This document shows positions 11,281 through 20,865 of a stretch of DNA of 64,000 bases, in pieces. Source of the DNA: Thalassomonas sp. RHCl1 (lineage in GTDB: Bacteria; Pseudomonadota; Gammaproteobacteria; Enterobacterales; Alteromonadaceae). Each line of letters starts with the position of its first letter. The stretch's first letter is position 1. Made by a program: the position numbers and the translations under genes. Where the stretch lies: assembly GCF_947387555.1 (NCBI RefSeq), contig NZ_CANDNZ010000002.1, positions 434,001 through 498,000 of the forward strand, in the 5' to 3' direction. The notes under the pieces were generated by a model. That model worked only from the letters and a program-made list of their open reading frames with translations. It searched no databases and was not told the origin of the DNA.

Positions 11281-11314
11281 AAAAGCGGATAGGGCGTTAA
11301 TGCCGTATCCGCTT
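11275..11314 (-). terminator. Terminator after mltD
   Basis: The perfect arms AAGCGGATA (11283-11291) and TATCCGCTT (11306-11314) form a hairpin. Read on the minus strand it runs into a T-rich tract, as expected for the end of the mltD transcript. Confidence 0.8.
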
Positions 11315-11342
11315 ATATGCCTAAGTCTGGATTGAGCTCAGC

Positions 11343-12986
11343 CTAGATATTGTTGGTGACATCCACCGAGAGTTTTAATATTTGTCCGGGCTGCAGGTAT
11401 TTCTTGCGGCTGAGGCTGTTCCAGCGCTCAATGTCCCGGATGGTGACATTAAACTTATCGGCAATGCGGGCAAAAGAGTCGCCACGGCGTACCCTGTAGG
11501 TGATATTACGCATCACTGCCTGTTCCCCCGTTGAGGCATTGGCGAGTTTCGCCTTGGTAAGTTTGGCATTTTGCCAAATCACCAGTTGCTGGCCGGGTTT
11601 GATGGTATCGCGTGGTGCTATACCGTTCCATTTGGCGATATTGCGGCTGCTTACCTTATAGCTTTGGCTGATATCCCACAGGGTATCACCGGATCTGACG
11701 GTATGTATGGTTTTTACGCCCGCCTGTTTTCTGTTTTGGGTACTGGCCAGGCGTTGATCCTGGGACAAAATATAGTGATCCAGCGAGGTGGCGGCGACCG
11801 GGATCAATAAATGTTTCCCGGCGCGGATGCGGGTGCCTTTGACATTATTGACCTGTTTGATCAGCTCAGGTGTGGTATGAAACTTGTTCGCTATCTTGAT
11901 CAAACTGTCGCCGGATTTTATTTTATAACGCTGCCAGGCCAGCCTGTCCTGCTCACTGAGTTTATTTAAGCCGGCGGTAAAGTCCGCTTCTTTATGACTG
12001 GGCAATAACAGGTAATGGGGGCCGTCGGGATCTGTGGCCCAGCGGTTAAAGCCGGGGTTTAATCTTTGCAGCTCTGCCAGCGATAAACCGGATAAACTGG
12101 CGGCCTTGGCTAAATCAAGCTGGGAGCCTATATCCACCTGGGTGATCACTGCCTTATTTTCAATTTCATAAAGTTTGAGATCAAAGTCTTCCGGGCGTTT
12201 GACCAGATCTGCCAGTGCCAGTAATTTAGGTACATAGGCGCGGGTTTCCTTGGGCAGGTCCAGTGACCAGAAATCGGTTTTCTTATTTTTACGGGCGTTG
12301 TTTTTCACCGCGCGTTTCACCCGGCCTTCGCCGGAATTATAGGCGGCCAGGGCCAATAGCCAGTCGCCGTCGAAATACTTGTGCAGATACTTCAGGTAAC
12401 TGATGGCGCCTTTGGTGGAGGCGACCACATCCCGGCGCCCGTCATACCACCAGTTTTGTTTCATACCAAACCGGGTGCCGGTACCGGGGACAAACTGCCA
12501 CATGCCCGAGGCGCGGCCGTGGGAATAGGCAAAGGGATCAAATGCACTTTCGACGATCGGCAGCAGTGCCATTTCGATCGGCATATTATTGGCTTCTAAT
12601 TCCTCAACGATATAGTAAATGAAAGGTTCGGCGCGCTTGGCGACCCGATCCAGGTATTTGGGATGTTTGGCATACCAGTTACGCTGTGCCAGTACACGTT
12701 TGTTCTCAGGCACATCGAAAGTGAGCCCGTCGCGGACACGCTGCCAGATATCGTCAGAGACATGGGTATCGTTTTCAGACAGGGTAATGTCGACATCTGC
12801 CACCGGGTGGATAACGTCAACGGCTTCATCTGCCAGTAATGCCTGGCTGATTTCCACCGGGCTGGCGATGTTGGCGGCTAACTCGGTATTGACGGCTTCA
12901 GGGATTTCCTGCTCCTGGGAAAATGGCGTATTTTGACAGCCAAGCAACAATAAAGAAGCCGGGAGTGAGAGTAATAAATGTTTCAT
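11343..12986 (-). CDS. mltD: Membrane-bound lytic murein transglycosylase D
   Basis: Outer-membrane lipoprotein that cleaves peptidoglycan glycan strands. The start at 12986 gives a lipoprotein signal with lipobox LLLGC; the frame is also open from a TTG 30 bases upstream. The SLT domain carries the catalytic Glu in LLPIVESAFDP, with SGMWQFVPGTGTRFGM and AYNSGEGRV. Three LysM peptidoglycan-binding repeats follow (RYKIKSGDSLIKIA, HTVRSGDTLWDIS, YRVRRGDSFARIA). At 547 residues it is slightly longer than E. coli MltD. Confidence 0.94.
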   Translation of the reverse strand: MKHLLLSLPASLLLLGCQNTPFSQEQEIPEAVNTELAANIASPVEISQALLADEAVDVIHPVADVDITLSENDTHVSDDIWQRVRDGLTFDVPENKRVLAQRNWYAKHPKYLDRVAKRAEPFIYYIVEELEANNMPIEMALLPIVESAFDPFAYSHGRASGMWQFVPGTGTRFGMKQNWWYDGRRDVVASTKGAISYLKYLHKYFDGDWLLALAAYNSGEGRVKRAVKNNARKNKKTDFWSLDLPKETRAYVPKLLALADLVKRPEDFDLKLYEIENKAVITQVDIGSQLDLAKAASLSGLSLAELQRLNPGFNRWATDPDGPHYLLLPSHKEADFTAGLNKLSEQDRLAWQRYKIKSGDSLIKIANKFHTTPELIKQVNNVKGTRIRAGKHLLIPVAATSLDHYILSQDQRLASTQNRKQAGVKTIHTVRSGDTLWDISQSYKVSSRNIAKWNGIAPRDTIKPGQQLVIWQNAKLTKAKLANASTGEQAVMRNITYRVRRGDSFARIADKFNVTIRDIERWNSLSRKKYLQPGQILKLSVDVTNNI

Positions 12987-13203
12987 GAAAATTCTATTTT
13001 TTTGTTCGTAGCGCAAGTTTTACTTATTTAACCGCTTTATTCAAGTCAAAGTCATCATAACGGCAGGCTCTGGCGTCTGTTTGTTGATGGGTTTGTTAAT
13101 TTAAAGTAAATATATTGCCTGTTATGATTTTATTTATTAACATATCATTAACTCGCAAACGGATGCGGGTTTTAAATAAAAATAAAATGTAAAAGGAATA
13201 AAA

Positions 13204-13881
13204 ATGAATTTAGTTAAGAGGTTATCTTCGGCCGCGTTAATGTTATTGCTACCAGCTGCTGGCGCCTATGCCGATGAAGTTTGTACCACTAAGCAAGTTT
13301 CAGTGCCGGTATACTCAGGTTGGGCAAGTTGTACTACCTATTCAAATGGTCAATGGGTTGAGCTTGAGGAATACATAGGGCTGAGTTATTCCAGCACCAC
13401 AAGAATTTACTCGGGTGCCCTGAGCTGTAATGCACAAGTTCCTTATGCCGGTACCCAGCTGGTTAATGTTGAAGAGTGTACTACAGTGATCAGTGCTGAT
13501 ATTTCTGTTAGCCAAAACTATAAAAACAACATAGGGCATAACATTGTCACGGTATCGAGTAATTCCGAAGCGAATGAAGGGGAAACCCTGACCGGCTATA
13601 AATGGTGGGTTAACGGCGCCTACAAAGGCTCATCTTCAAGCTTCTCTATGGATAACTTTGACGGCGGCTATTATGCCAATATTGAGTTGCAGGTAACCGA
13701 CAGCTCTGGCGCCACGGCATCAACAACCAGTCGTGTCTATATCTATCCTTATACCAGCTCCGGCTCAGGTAACTGCGGCGGAAAAGGCACCGGCAACTAC
13801 GCCATTAAAAAGGTTGGTGAAGAAGATCAAAAGGCCGTTATTGTGCCGGCGAAAGATGTGGTAATGCCTGCGTGTTACTAG
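13204..13881 (+). CDS. Secreted Cys-containing protein with PKD-like fold
   Basis: A 225-residue exported protein of unknown function. The signal peptide ends near AGAYA. An N-terminal Cys-containing segment (CTTKQVSVPVYSGWASCTTY) is followed by a beta-rich stretch (about 95-185) whose EGETLTGYKWWVNGAYKGSSSS and LQVTDSSGATAS resemble PKD/Ig-like domains. A short Gly/Cys tail (GSGNCGGKGTGNY) and a final Cys close the protein. AAAAGGAAT precedes the start and a strong terminator follows, so it is a single-gene unit. Confidence 0.7.
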   Translation: MNLVKRLSSAALMLLLPAAGAYADEVCTTKQVSVPVYSGWASCTTYSNGQWVELEEYIGLSYSSTTRIYSGALSCNAQVPYAGTQLVNVEECTTVISADISVSQNYKNNIGHNIVTVSSNSEANEGETLTGYKWWVNGAYKGSSSSFSMDNFDGGYYANIELQVTDSSGATASTTSRVYIYPYTSSGSGNCGGKGTGNYAIKKVGEEDQKAVIVPAKDVVMPACY

Positions 13882-13920
13882 CGCGACAGTAAAATAGCGG
13901 AACATACCGGCTATATTTCG

Positions 13921-13951
13921 AAAGAGGTGCATATTGGCACCTCTTTTTTTT
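13921..13951 (+). terminator. Rho-independent terminator
   Basis: The perfect 10-bp arms AAAGAGGTGC and GCACCTCTTT are followed by a run of T. It lies 40 bases after the secreted-protein stop and upstream of the convergent gloB end. Confidence 0.93.
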
Positions 13952-13993
13952 GGCTTGTTGTTTTCTTACTTTAGCCGCTAAATAAGCGCGTAA

Positions 13994-14863
13994 TTAAAAA
14001 TTATCCTTTCTGTGTCGCACTTCGGTGAAGGTTGCCAGGGTTAGGACCCGACTATCGCCGGTGTTCGACGGGTGATCTGCCAAAACATGCTTTTGTATGC
14101 CCGCCTGATGGCAACGCAGGAAAGGGTTGATTTCCTTCTCCCGGGCAATCGTACTGGGTAAGGTAGCTTTATCCTGCGTCCTTAATGCCTGTACCTGCTG
14201 GCGATAGGCAATCAATTCCTGGTTGTCCGGCTCTATGGTTAGGGCAAAGTCGAGGTTTGCACTGGTATATTCATGAGTACAATATACTAAGGTGTGCCCG
14301 GGCAGGGCGGCGAGCTTTTCCAGGGAAGCGAGCATCTGTGCCGGACTGCCTTCAAACAAACGGCCGCAGCCGCCGGAGAACAGGGTATCACCGCAAAATA
14401 CAAGGTGCTCGCCGACATAGGCAATATGCCCTGAGGTATGGCCGGGGACATCGATGACTGTTAAGGTCAGCCCCTGGGAGTTGAGACTGATTTGCTCCCC
14501 TTGCGTGAGTTTAACATCGCAATAGGGGATATTTTCTTTTGCCGGACCGTACACTGTCAGCGGCCAGTCCTTTTGACGGCAATAGTCAACCAGGGCCTTG
14601 ATGCCGCCAACATGGTCGTGATGATGGTGAGTGATCAAAATACTGGCCAGTTGTAACTGATTTTTTTCTATAAATTCAATACATACCTTGGCATCGCCGG
14701 GATCGACCAAAGTAATTTCATTACTTGCCTTTGAGCCGATAGACCAGATATAGTTATCCGAGAAGGCTTTTATTCCTGTGATCGTTGCAGGAATAGTCGA
14801 GGTGACACTTGGATGAGCAGTTGCTGTGCTTCCTGCATTGATTTGGGTGTTATTTTCAGTCAT
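13994..14863 (-). CDS. gloB: Hydroxyacylglutathione hydrolase (glyoxalase II)
   Basis: Metallo-beta-lactamase-fold enzyme that hydrolyses S-lactoylglutathione in methylglyoxal detoxification. Metal ligands are seen in ITHHHHDHVGG, DVPGHTSGH, FCGDTLFSGGCGRLFEG and YCTHEYT. The C-terminal substrate-binding region has NPFLRC. At 289 residues it has an extra N-terminus of about 25 residues before the usual ITGIKAFSDNYIW. AAGGATC precedes the chosen ATG, so the extension may be translated. It is divergent from the YafS-like methyltransferase, a common gammaproteobacterial neighbour. Confidence 0.94.
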   Translation of the reverse strand: MTENNTQINAGSTATAHPSVTSTIPATITGIKAFSDNYIWSIGSKASNEITLVDPGDAKVCIEFIEKNQLQLASILITHHHHDHVGGIKALVDYCRQKDWPLTVYGPAKENIPYCDVKLTQGEQISLNSQGLTLTVIDVPGHTSGHIAYVGEHLVFCGDTLFSGGCGRLFEGSPAQMLASLEKLAALPGHTLVYCTHEYTSANLDFALTIEPDNQELIAYRQQVQALRTQDKATLPSTIAREKEINPFLRCHQAGIQKHVLADHPSNTGDSRVLTLATFTEVRHRKDNF

Positions 14864-14924
14864 GACCGATCCTTAAAGGTTGTGTAACACAAATTATACC
14901 GATATTGACTTATATTAAAACTTA

Positions 14925-15746
14925 ATGAAACCGGCTTTAGCATTTAGACAACCCCATTATCCCAAATCCTGGCAGTCTTTGCCAAATGGAGAGTTGATCC
15001 TGGCGGCGATTAATAAACAGCTTGAACCCTGGTGGCCGAAGTTTTTTGGTTATTATTTATTGAAAATAGGCGCTTTAAGCGGTGCCATCAGCTGTGACGA
15101 TTCGCCTATCCCGCAGCAGTTGACCGTGACTCAACAGTCAAGTCAGCAAACCAGCCAACAGGCGATGCAACAGGAAAACCTGCAAACGACCAGTCAAGAA
15201 GGGAGTAGCCTTGCGGGACAGGGAGATATCATTGCCGATATCGATGATCTGCCGTTGTTAAAACAAAGTGTTGATGTTTGTGTATTGAGCCATGCGCTGG
15301 AGTTTTCCCTCGACCCTCACCATGTGGTCAGGGAAGCTAACCGGGTGCTGATGCCAAACGGCTACCTGGTGATCACAGGCTTTAATCCCTTTAGCCTGGC
15401 GGGAGTGAATAAACTTATCCCTTACCGGAAAAATAAAAACCCCTGGAATGAGCGCTTTTTCTCGCCGATGCGGGTAAAGGACTGGCTGCATTTAATGGGT
15501 TATGAAATTATTGCCGATCACAGGTGTTTGCATCATTCGCTGGCAACGAGTGTCGGCCAGGGCAAGCTCAGCGGCTATTGGCAAAGCTTTGCCAATAATT
15601 ATCTCACCAGTTTGGGCTCAGTGTATGTGATTATCGCGAAAAAGCGGGTGTTGCCGTTAACACCGATCAAGCCCAAATGGCAGCTGCGGCCAAGTTTCCA
15701 GCCGGTGAAAGTCTCCACCATGAATTCTTCGAAAATAAAGCGCTAA
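14925..15746 (+). CDS. YafS-like SAM-dependent methyltransferase
   Basis: A class I methyltransferase-like protein of 273 residues. The later motifs are clear: VDVCVLSHALEFSLDPHHVVREANRVLMPNGYLVITGFNPFS. The usual glycine-rich motif I is not recognisable (KFFGYYLLKIGALSG stands in its place), and a Gln/Ser/Thr-rich insertion (about 65-105) separates it from the rest. It lies divergent from gloB with about 60 bases between, as yafS does in other gammaproteobacteria; rnhA and dnaQ, often next, are absent. Its methyl acceptor is unknown. Confidence 0.75.
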   Translation: MKPALAFRQPHYPKSWQSLPNGELILAAINKQLEPWWPKFFGYYLLKIGALSGAISCDDSPIPQQLTVTQQSSQQTSQQAMQQENLQTTSQEGSSLAGQGDIIADIDDLPLLKQSVDVCVLSHALEFSLDPHHVVREANRVLMPNGYLVITGFNPFSLAGVNKLIPYRKNKNPWNERFFSPMRVKDWLHLMGYEIIADHRCLHHSLATSVGQGKLSGYWQSFANNYLTSLGSVYVIIAKKRVLPLTPIKPKWQLRPSFQPVKVSTMNSSKIKR

Positions 15747-15773
15747 TCACAGTGTTGACAGGAAAAGCACAAC

Positions 15774-15803
15774 AAAAAGCCCGTTAATAATAACGGGCTT
15801 TTT
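15774..15803. terminator. Bidirectional terminator
   Basis: The perfect arms AAAAAGCCCGTTA and TAACGGGCTTTTT around ATAA give a hairpin with T tracts in both directions. It serves the convergent methyltransferase and TonB-dependent receptor genes. Confidence 0.93.
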
Positions 15804-15845
15804 AATGGGTAAAAATCAGTTTGTGATTAACTGAATTTTATTTTC

Positions 15846-18518
15846 CTAGAACTTATAACTTGCCTGAACATAGGCAAAACGTCCCTGGGCATTATGAATG
15901 CTTTGCACATAACCCATGTAATCATGGTAGCTAAATGGCGGCTCTTCATTGAACAGGTTGGTTGCACCTAACGTCAGGGTGGTATTGTCAAACCCGGTAT
16001 AGTTAATGGCAGTATCTACCGTTACCATGGAATCGATATCGGATAAGGTGACGGTAGCGTCATTTACGCCATCACCGTCGGTATCCACGTCTTGGATACG
16101 TACCGAAGGATCCTGCTTGAATTCACCGATGTAGTTCACGGCGACATTGGCATTCCAGTCATCTTTTACCCAGTTGGTAGAAAAGCTCCAGCGGATTTCC
16201 GGTTGCTCGAAATCACCTTCCTGTGTATCCAGGCGACGTGGACCAGGTGTGCCGTCTTCATTGGCGGTAGGGCGGGTATCTTCGTATTTCAGTACATAGT
16301 TCATGACATAGCTGAATTTGAAATCACCCCAGGCATTGCTGTGGTTATAGCTCAGGTCAAGATCTAAGCCCGTGGTTTCAACATTACCTATGTTTTCAAA
16401 CTGATCGTGAATTTCAACGATTTCACCCGGATCCCCCGGGATCTCAGATGGCAGACGTATGGTCGCACCCGGCACGGTATCTAACTTATACTGGGTATCT
16501 TTGGTGATGATGTCTTCGATATCATAACTGTAGTAATCCAGTGAGAAAGACAGATCTTCGGTGATCTGATAAATCATGCCCAGGTTATAGCTGGTAGACT
16601 CTTCAGGACCTAAATCTTCGTTACCGGATAAGATCGCAGTATACTCTTGCGGCTCACAGGCTTTATTGATATTACCAACAGCATTACAGCGCGGGTTATC
16701 TACCAGGTTGGGAGACTCGTCGGTATTACCTAAGCTGATTTGGTGCAGGGACGGTGCACGGAACGCTGTACCATATGAACCCCTGAAAGATAATTCATCC
16801 GTCGGGTTCCATAAGAAAGCGACTTTAGGGTCTGTGGTGGTGCCAAAATCGCTGTAATCTTCATGACGAAGGGCCAGCTGAACTTCCAGCTCATCCAGTA
16901 CCGGAATGGCCAATTCGGCATAAATCGAAGTATTGTCACGGCTGGCAGCGGCTTGTGTTGCTTCTGTGCCGAAGATTTCACCGCGGATATATTGATCGTC
17001 CGGATTATCGCTGATGCTCTCTTCCCGGTACTCGGCGCCGACGGCTAACATCAGTTCACCGGCTTGCATTTCCATGATCGGGCCTGAAACGGTGACATCA
17101 ATGGATTTATTGGTGGACTTACCATAACGTGTGGTTGTGGTTTCCATATAATCCAGGGTTTCCTGGGAGTTCATTGACGGTTCAAACGGGTTAAAGCTGC
17201 CGTTATCGATAGACTCCTGAACCCGGCGCATATTGGCAAAACCATTAACGCCCTTTTCCAGGGAGTCACTTTTGATATAGCTATAGGCGGCTTCCCAGCT
17301 CCAGTCGCCGATTTCCCCTTCAAGCCCCAAGACGGTGCGGTAGTAGTCTGAATCTACGCGTTTCTCGCGGTTACCCAGCTCTACCATGCGGCGGCGCATA
17401 GTTAAGTCTTGCTGATAGAATTCATGGGTAGGATCATCGGCAAACGGATGATTGACGTTATCGCCGTCCATAAAGAATTCATTAAAGCTCGGGCTGGCGG
17501 CGCCGCGGATAGTGGTTTTGGAATTTTGGCCGTTAAACTCGGCAAAGGCTCTTAAATCATCGCTGATCTCATGCTTACCGGTGTAAATAATACTAAAACG
17601 CTGTGAAGCCGGGGTTGAACTGGACATGGGGGCATAATCGTAGCGGCAAAGATCGCCAACTATGTCTCCGGGAGCACAAACATCATTGCCAAAGGTATCC
17701 GGCATACGGTTGGTGCTGTCACTTCTTAAAGCAATGGTACCGGGATAACCGGATGAACTGCGAAAATCTGTGGCATAGGGATCGTTTGGTCTCAGGGCTG
17801 TTTGGTTGGCCGTTTTGGAGTAATCACGGTCGCCAAAAAGAATCTCTTCACGGTCGAAATAGTCAACGATAAAGGTATGGCTGGTAGTGTCGCTGTGGCT
17901 GCCCCATAACAAACTGATGCTTTCTTCACGGCCACCGCCGTCTGCTGTATCGCCGGCTTTGGCGGTCACTTCCACCCCTTCGAAATCATCCTTGATGATG
18001 ATGTTGATAACACCGGCAATCGCATCCGAGCCATAGGTGGCGGAGGCGCCGTCTTTAAGCACATCTACGCGCTTAATGGCGGAGATCGGGATGTTGTTGA
18101 TATCAACAAATGCCGTGTCTATGGTGTTGGCAAAAGGTGATACCGATACCCGGCGGCCGTTAATCAGGATCAAGGTTGAATCTGCACCTAAACCACGCAA
18201 TGACACACTGGAACCACCATTACTGGTGCCGTCACTGCTATTACCTTGGGTAGAGAAGGTTCCCTGACCCGCCATAGGCAACTTGGTAAATAAGCCGATT
18301 AAGTCGGTCACACCGGTATCGGCGATATCCTTGGCACTTAATGAGGTGATGGGGGAGGGGCCTTCCATATCCTGGCGTTTGATATGTGAGCCGGTGATTT
18401 CAATACGCTCAACTTCTTGCTCTTCGGCGAGCGCCTGATAACTTGGCAGCGCCAAGACAGCAGTTGCTACACTTAAGGCGAGAGACGTACGTTTAGTAAA
18501 TAACTTGGTCTTTTCCAT
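15846..18518 (-). CDS. TonB-dependent outer membrane receptor
   Basis: An 890-residue outer-membrane receptor. The signal peptide ends near YQALA. A TonB-box-like segment (ERIEITGSHIKR) leads into the plug domain, with SLRGLGADSTLILINGRRV and VLKDGASATYGSDAIAGVINII, and then a 22-strand-type barrel ending in YVQASYKF with a terminal aromatic. It resembles the large receptor class marine bacteria use for saccharides or peptides, but the ligand is not evident. No partner enzyme genes are adjacent. Confidence 0.9.
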   Translation of the reverse strand: MEKTKLFTKRTSLALSVATAVLALPSYQALAEEQEVERIEITGSHIKRQDMEGPSPITSLSAKDIADTGVTDLIGLFTKLPMAGQGTFSTQGNSSDGTSNGGSSVSLRGLGADSTLILINGRRVSVSPFANTIDTAFVDINNIPISAIKRVDVLKDGASATYGSDAIAGVINIIIKDDFEGVEVTAKAGDTADGGGREESISLLWGSHSDTTSHTFIVDYFDREEILFGDRDYSKTANQTALRPNDPYATDFRSSSGYPGTIALRSDSTNRMPDTFGNDVCAPGDIVGDLCRYDYAPMSSSTPASQRFSIIYTGKHEISDDLRAFAEFNGQNSKTTIRGAASPSFNEFFMDGDNVNHPFADDPTHEFYQQDLTMRRRMVELGNREKRVDSDYYRTVLGLEGEIGDWSWEAAYSYIKSDSLEKGVNGFANMRRVQESIDNGSFNPFEPSMNSQETLDYMETTTTRYGKSTNKSIDVTVSGPIMEMQAGELMLAVGAEYREESISDNPDDQYIRGEIFGTEATQAAASRDNTSIYAELAIPVLDELEVQLALRHEDYSDFGTTTDPKVAFLWNPTDELSFRGSYGTAFRAPSLHQISLGNTDESPNLVDNPRCNAVGNINKACEPQEYTAILSGNEDLGPEESTSYNLGMIYQITEDLSFSLDYYSYDIEDIITKDTQYKLDTVPGATIRLPSEIPGDPGEIVEIHDQFENIGNVETTGLDLDLSYNHSNAWGDFKFSYVMNYVLKYEDTRPTANEDGTPGPRRLDTQEGDFEQPEIRWSFSTNWVKDDWNANVAVNYIGEFKQDPSVRIQDVDTDGDGVNDATVTLSDIDSMVTVDTAINYTGFDNTTLTLGATNLFNEEPPFSYHDYMGYVQSIHNAQGRFAYVQASYKF

Positions 18519-18993
18519 TTCCGTTCCCTTTACTTTGTTATTATTTTACTCTGAAAGTTTCCAATCAAAGTAACACTCTTTTAACATCTTGTTCTAAAAG
18601 TCATTTTACCGCCCAAGTTTTAGCGAAAAACACTGCATTTGGCAATGAAAGAATCGGCAATGAATGTGTCGTGTTAAGCATCTCCTGCTTGCCTTTTATT
18701 AATAATGCTTCTCTATCTGACTGAAAAATAAGAAATAAAAAAATGATAAAAAGGCTATAATTTGAAATATTTTGTTATAAAACAAATTGGAACTTTTCTT
18801 GGTCACCAGTATCCGGCGATCAAAAAGCCTGCAAGTCTTGGTGTGTTTTTCAGCACCCGCTATCAGCTCTGGCTAAAAAACGGGCCCGTTTAAGGAAGAT
18901 TATGATGCTGATCTTGTAGTTATATTGCCGAGACTTAGGTAAATGCCTTATTATGCAGCCAATAGATCAGTCATCCTTAAAAGATATTAAAAT
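18519..18993. other. Intergenic region between divergent genes
   Basis: No gene, repeat or stable hairpin was recognised in this 475-base AT-rich stretch. It should contain the promoters of the TonB-dependent receptor (minus) and of the Nif3 gene (plus). GGGAACGG precedes the receptor start on the minus strand. Confidence 0.4.
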
Positions 18994-19752
18994 ATGCTAC
19001 GCAATGAACTTGAGCAACAACTGAACCAGCTGTTAAAACCGGAACAAATTAAAGACTTTTGTCCTAACGGTTTACAGATACAGGGCAGCAATGACATTAA
19101 AAAGGTCATTACCGGGGTTACTGCCAGCAAGGCACTTATTGACCAGGCCATCGCCCATCAAGTCGATGCGCTGGTGGTGCACCATGGTTTTTTCTGGAAA
19201 AACGAATCTTATGTGATCCGCGGTATGAAACATGACCGTATTAAGGCGCTGTTAGAAAATAATATTAATTTATTTGCCTATCACCTGCCGCTGGATATCC
19301 ATCCCGAGCTGGGTAATAACGCGCAACTGGCCAAGCTGCTGGGCATTGAAACCACAGGGCCGCTGGAGCTGGGTAATCCGCTGAGCGTTGCGGTGCAGGG
19401 GCAGCTTGCCGATGAAGTAAGCGGGGAAGCCTTATCGGCACGTATCACTGAAACCCTTAACCGCCAGTGTCTGCATATACCGCCGCCGTCGAATAAACCG
19501 ATACGCACCGTGGCCTGGTGTACCGGCGGTGGTCAGGGCTATATCGATCTGGCGGCTGAGCAGGGCATAGATGCCTTTATTACCGGTGAAGCCTCGGAGC
19601 AAACCACACATGTTGCCCATGAAATGGATATCCATTTCTTCGCCGCCGGCCATCATGCCACCGAGCGTTACGGCGCTAAAGCCCTGGCGGCATACCTGGC
19701 AGAGCATACCGATTTATCGGTGGAATTTATTGATATCAACAACCCGGTGTAG
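18994..19752 (+). CDS. Nif3-like dinuclear metal centre protein (YbgI family)
   Basis: A 252-residue member of the Nif3/YbgI family, which form hexameric toroids with a dinuclear metal site. Metal-ligand histidines lie in VVHHGFFWK, FAYHLPLDIHPE and FFAAGHHATERYGAKAL, and the conserved EASEQTTHVAHE is present. The biochemical role of the family is unsettled. No strong Shine-Dalgarno is seen before the ATG, but its position matches the family N-terminus (LRNELEQQLNQLL). Confidence 0.92.
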   Translation: MLRNELEQQLNQLLKPEQIKDFCPNGLQIQGSNDIKKVITGVTASKALIDQAIAHQVDALVVHHGFFWKNESYVIRGMKHDRIKALLENNINLFAYHLPLDIHPELGNNAQLAKLLGIETTGPLELGNPLSVAVQGQLADEVSGEALSARITETLNRQCLHIPPPSNKPIRTVAWCTGGGQGYIDLAAEQGIDAFITGEASEQTTHVAHEMDIHFFAAGHHATERYGAKALAAYLAEHTDLSVEFIDINNPV

Positions 19753-19762
19753 ATAAACGGCT

Positions 19763-20524
19763 TTAAATCAGGGATTTGAACCATAAGGCCAGCTGGCCCA
19801 GAGACTCATACCAGGCCCGGGTGCTTTGCACCAGGGTTTTGGCATGGGGAAAGTAATAATGCCACTCTTTGTTTTGCTGCTCTCCCTTGACCCAAAAAGC
19901 CGCCGGCGCCGGTGTCGGGTTTAACCCCTGCGCTTTAAAGTAGGCCATCGCCCGGGGCATATGATCGGCATTGGTCACCAGCACCATATGTTTGCCCCGT
20001 ACCCTGGGGGCGACTAGTTCGGCTTCTTCTTCGGTATCGCGGGCATTATTTTCATTGATGACTTTATGCTCGGGTATGCCCAAACTGATGGCTGCCTGCC
20101 TGACCTTTTCGGCATTGGTTGTCCCTTGAGTCACGGCGCTGCCGGTAGAGACTAAGGTGGCTTCCGGATGTAACTTATATATCCTCACAGCTTCAGCCAA
20201 ACGCTGCAGCGAGCAATATTCCAGCTGGGCGATGGCGGGCAGGGCATCGTCGTTGCTGTGGCTACAACCTAAAATGACAATATAATCGACAGGTTTGCTC
20301 GAGCGGCGAAAGGCCTCGTATTGGCTTTCTATCGGCGCCATCATCTTATCGGCGACCGGCGGCAGGCTTGACAGTAACAGGGTGAAAAAGCCTAAAACTA
20401 AGCACTTGAAACTCAAACCCGGTTTGACTTTGTAGAAAATCAGGGCAAAGAGCAGCAGCAGTAAAATGAGATTGACCGGCATCAGCAAAAGGCCGATCAC
20501 TTTTTTCAGGAGAAATAAATCCAT
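19763..20524 (-). CDS. elyC: ElyC/YdcF-like DUF218 membrane protein
   Basis: A 253-residue envelope protein with two N-terminal membrane segments (LLLMPVNLILLLLLFALIFY and LVLGFFTLLLSSLPP) and a DUF218 domain. That domain includes VDYIVILGCSHSNDD, STGSAVTQGTTNAEKVRQAAISLG, NENNARDTEEEAELV and LVTNADHMPRAMAYF. Length and topology match E. coli ElyC, which affects peptidoglycan assembly at low temperature. It is convergent with the Nif3 gene with about 10 bases between. Confidence 0.85.
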   Translation of the reverse strand: MDLFLLKKVIGLLLMPVNLILLLLLFALIFYKVKPGLSFKCLVLGFFTLLLSSLPPVADKMMAPIESQYEAFRRSSKPVDYIVILGCSHSNDDALPAIAQLEYCSLQRLAEAVRIYKLHPEATLVSTGSAVTQGTTNAEKVRQAAISLGIPEHKVINENNARDTEEEAELVAPRVRGKHMVLVTNADHMPRAMAYFKAQGLNPTPAPAAFWVKGEQQNKEWHYYFPHAKTLVQSTRAWYESLGQLALWFKSLI

Positions 20525-20699
20525 CTTGGGGCTTGAATGTCTTCTATCAGGTAATTTCGCCCACTATAGCAATTTTCCCTTCGTTAATCATAAGCTTTGC
20601 CCTTTTTTGAAATAAAATTACATAGACGTCTAAAAGGCTATTGCAATTAGCCGAAAAATAGGCTGTAATGGCCCCGTTGTTTGCTTTATCGCGTAAGCG

Positions 20700-20865
20700 T
20701 ACGAAAGCAGCAGCACCAGAAGAGGCGCGTTAGCCAGGTAGATAACACGAGGAACCACTTTTCCTGAGACGGTTATTGAGGGGGACTAACGCCGAGAGCG
20801 CTATTGCTTGTGGTCAATAGCACTCGGTTACCAGGGTTGAATCCCTGGGACTGTCACTCGTTTTC
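20700..20865 (+). promoter_or_regulatory. Lysine riboswitch (L box) upstream of lysC
   Basis: The stretch CCAGAAGAGGCGCGTT (20716-20731), GAGGGGGACTAACGCCGAGAG (20778 onward) and the CCAGGGTTGAATCCCTGGG hairpin (20831 onward) match the conserved core and P5 of the E. coli lysC lysine riboswitch in order and spacing. It lies about 250 bases upstream of a lysine-type aspartokinase. Downstream, GCAA-GTTTTT (20867-20876) can pair with AAAAAC and TTGC (to 20902), a possible part of the expression platform. The actual mechanism is not determined here. Confidence 0.92.

Noticed and set aside
11103-11300. 65-codon open frame downstream of the hydrolase
   Set aside because: It is made almost wholly of the 50-bp tandem repeats, which explain its openness.
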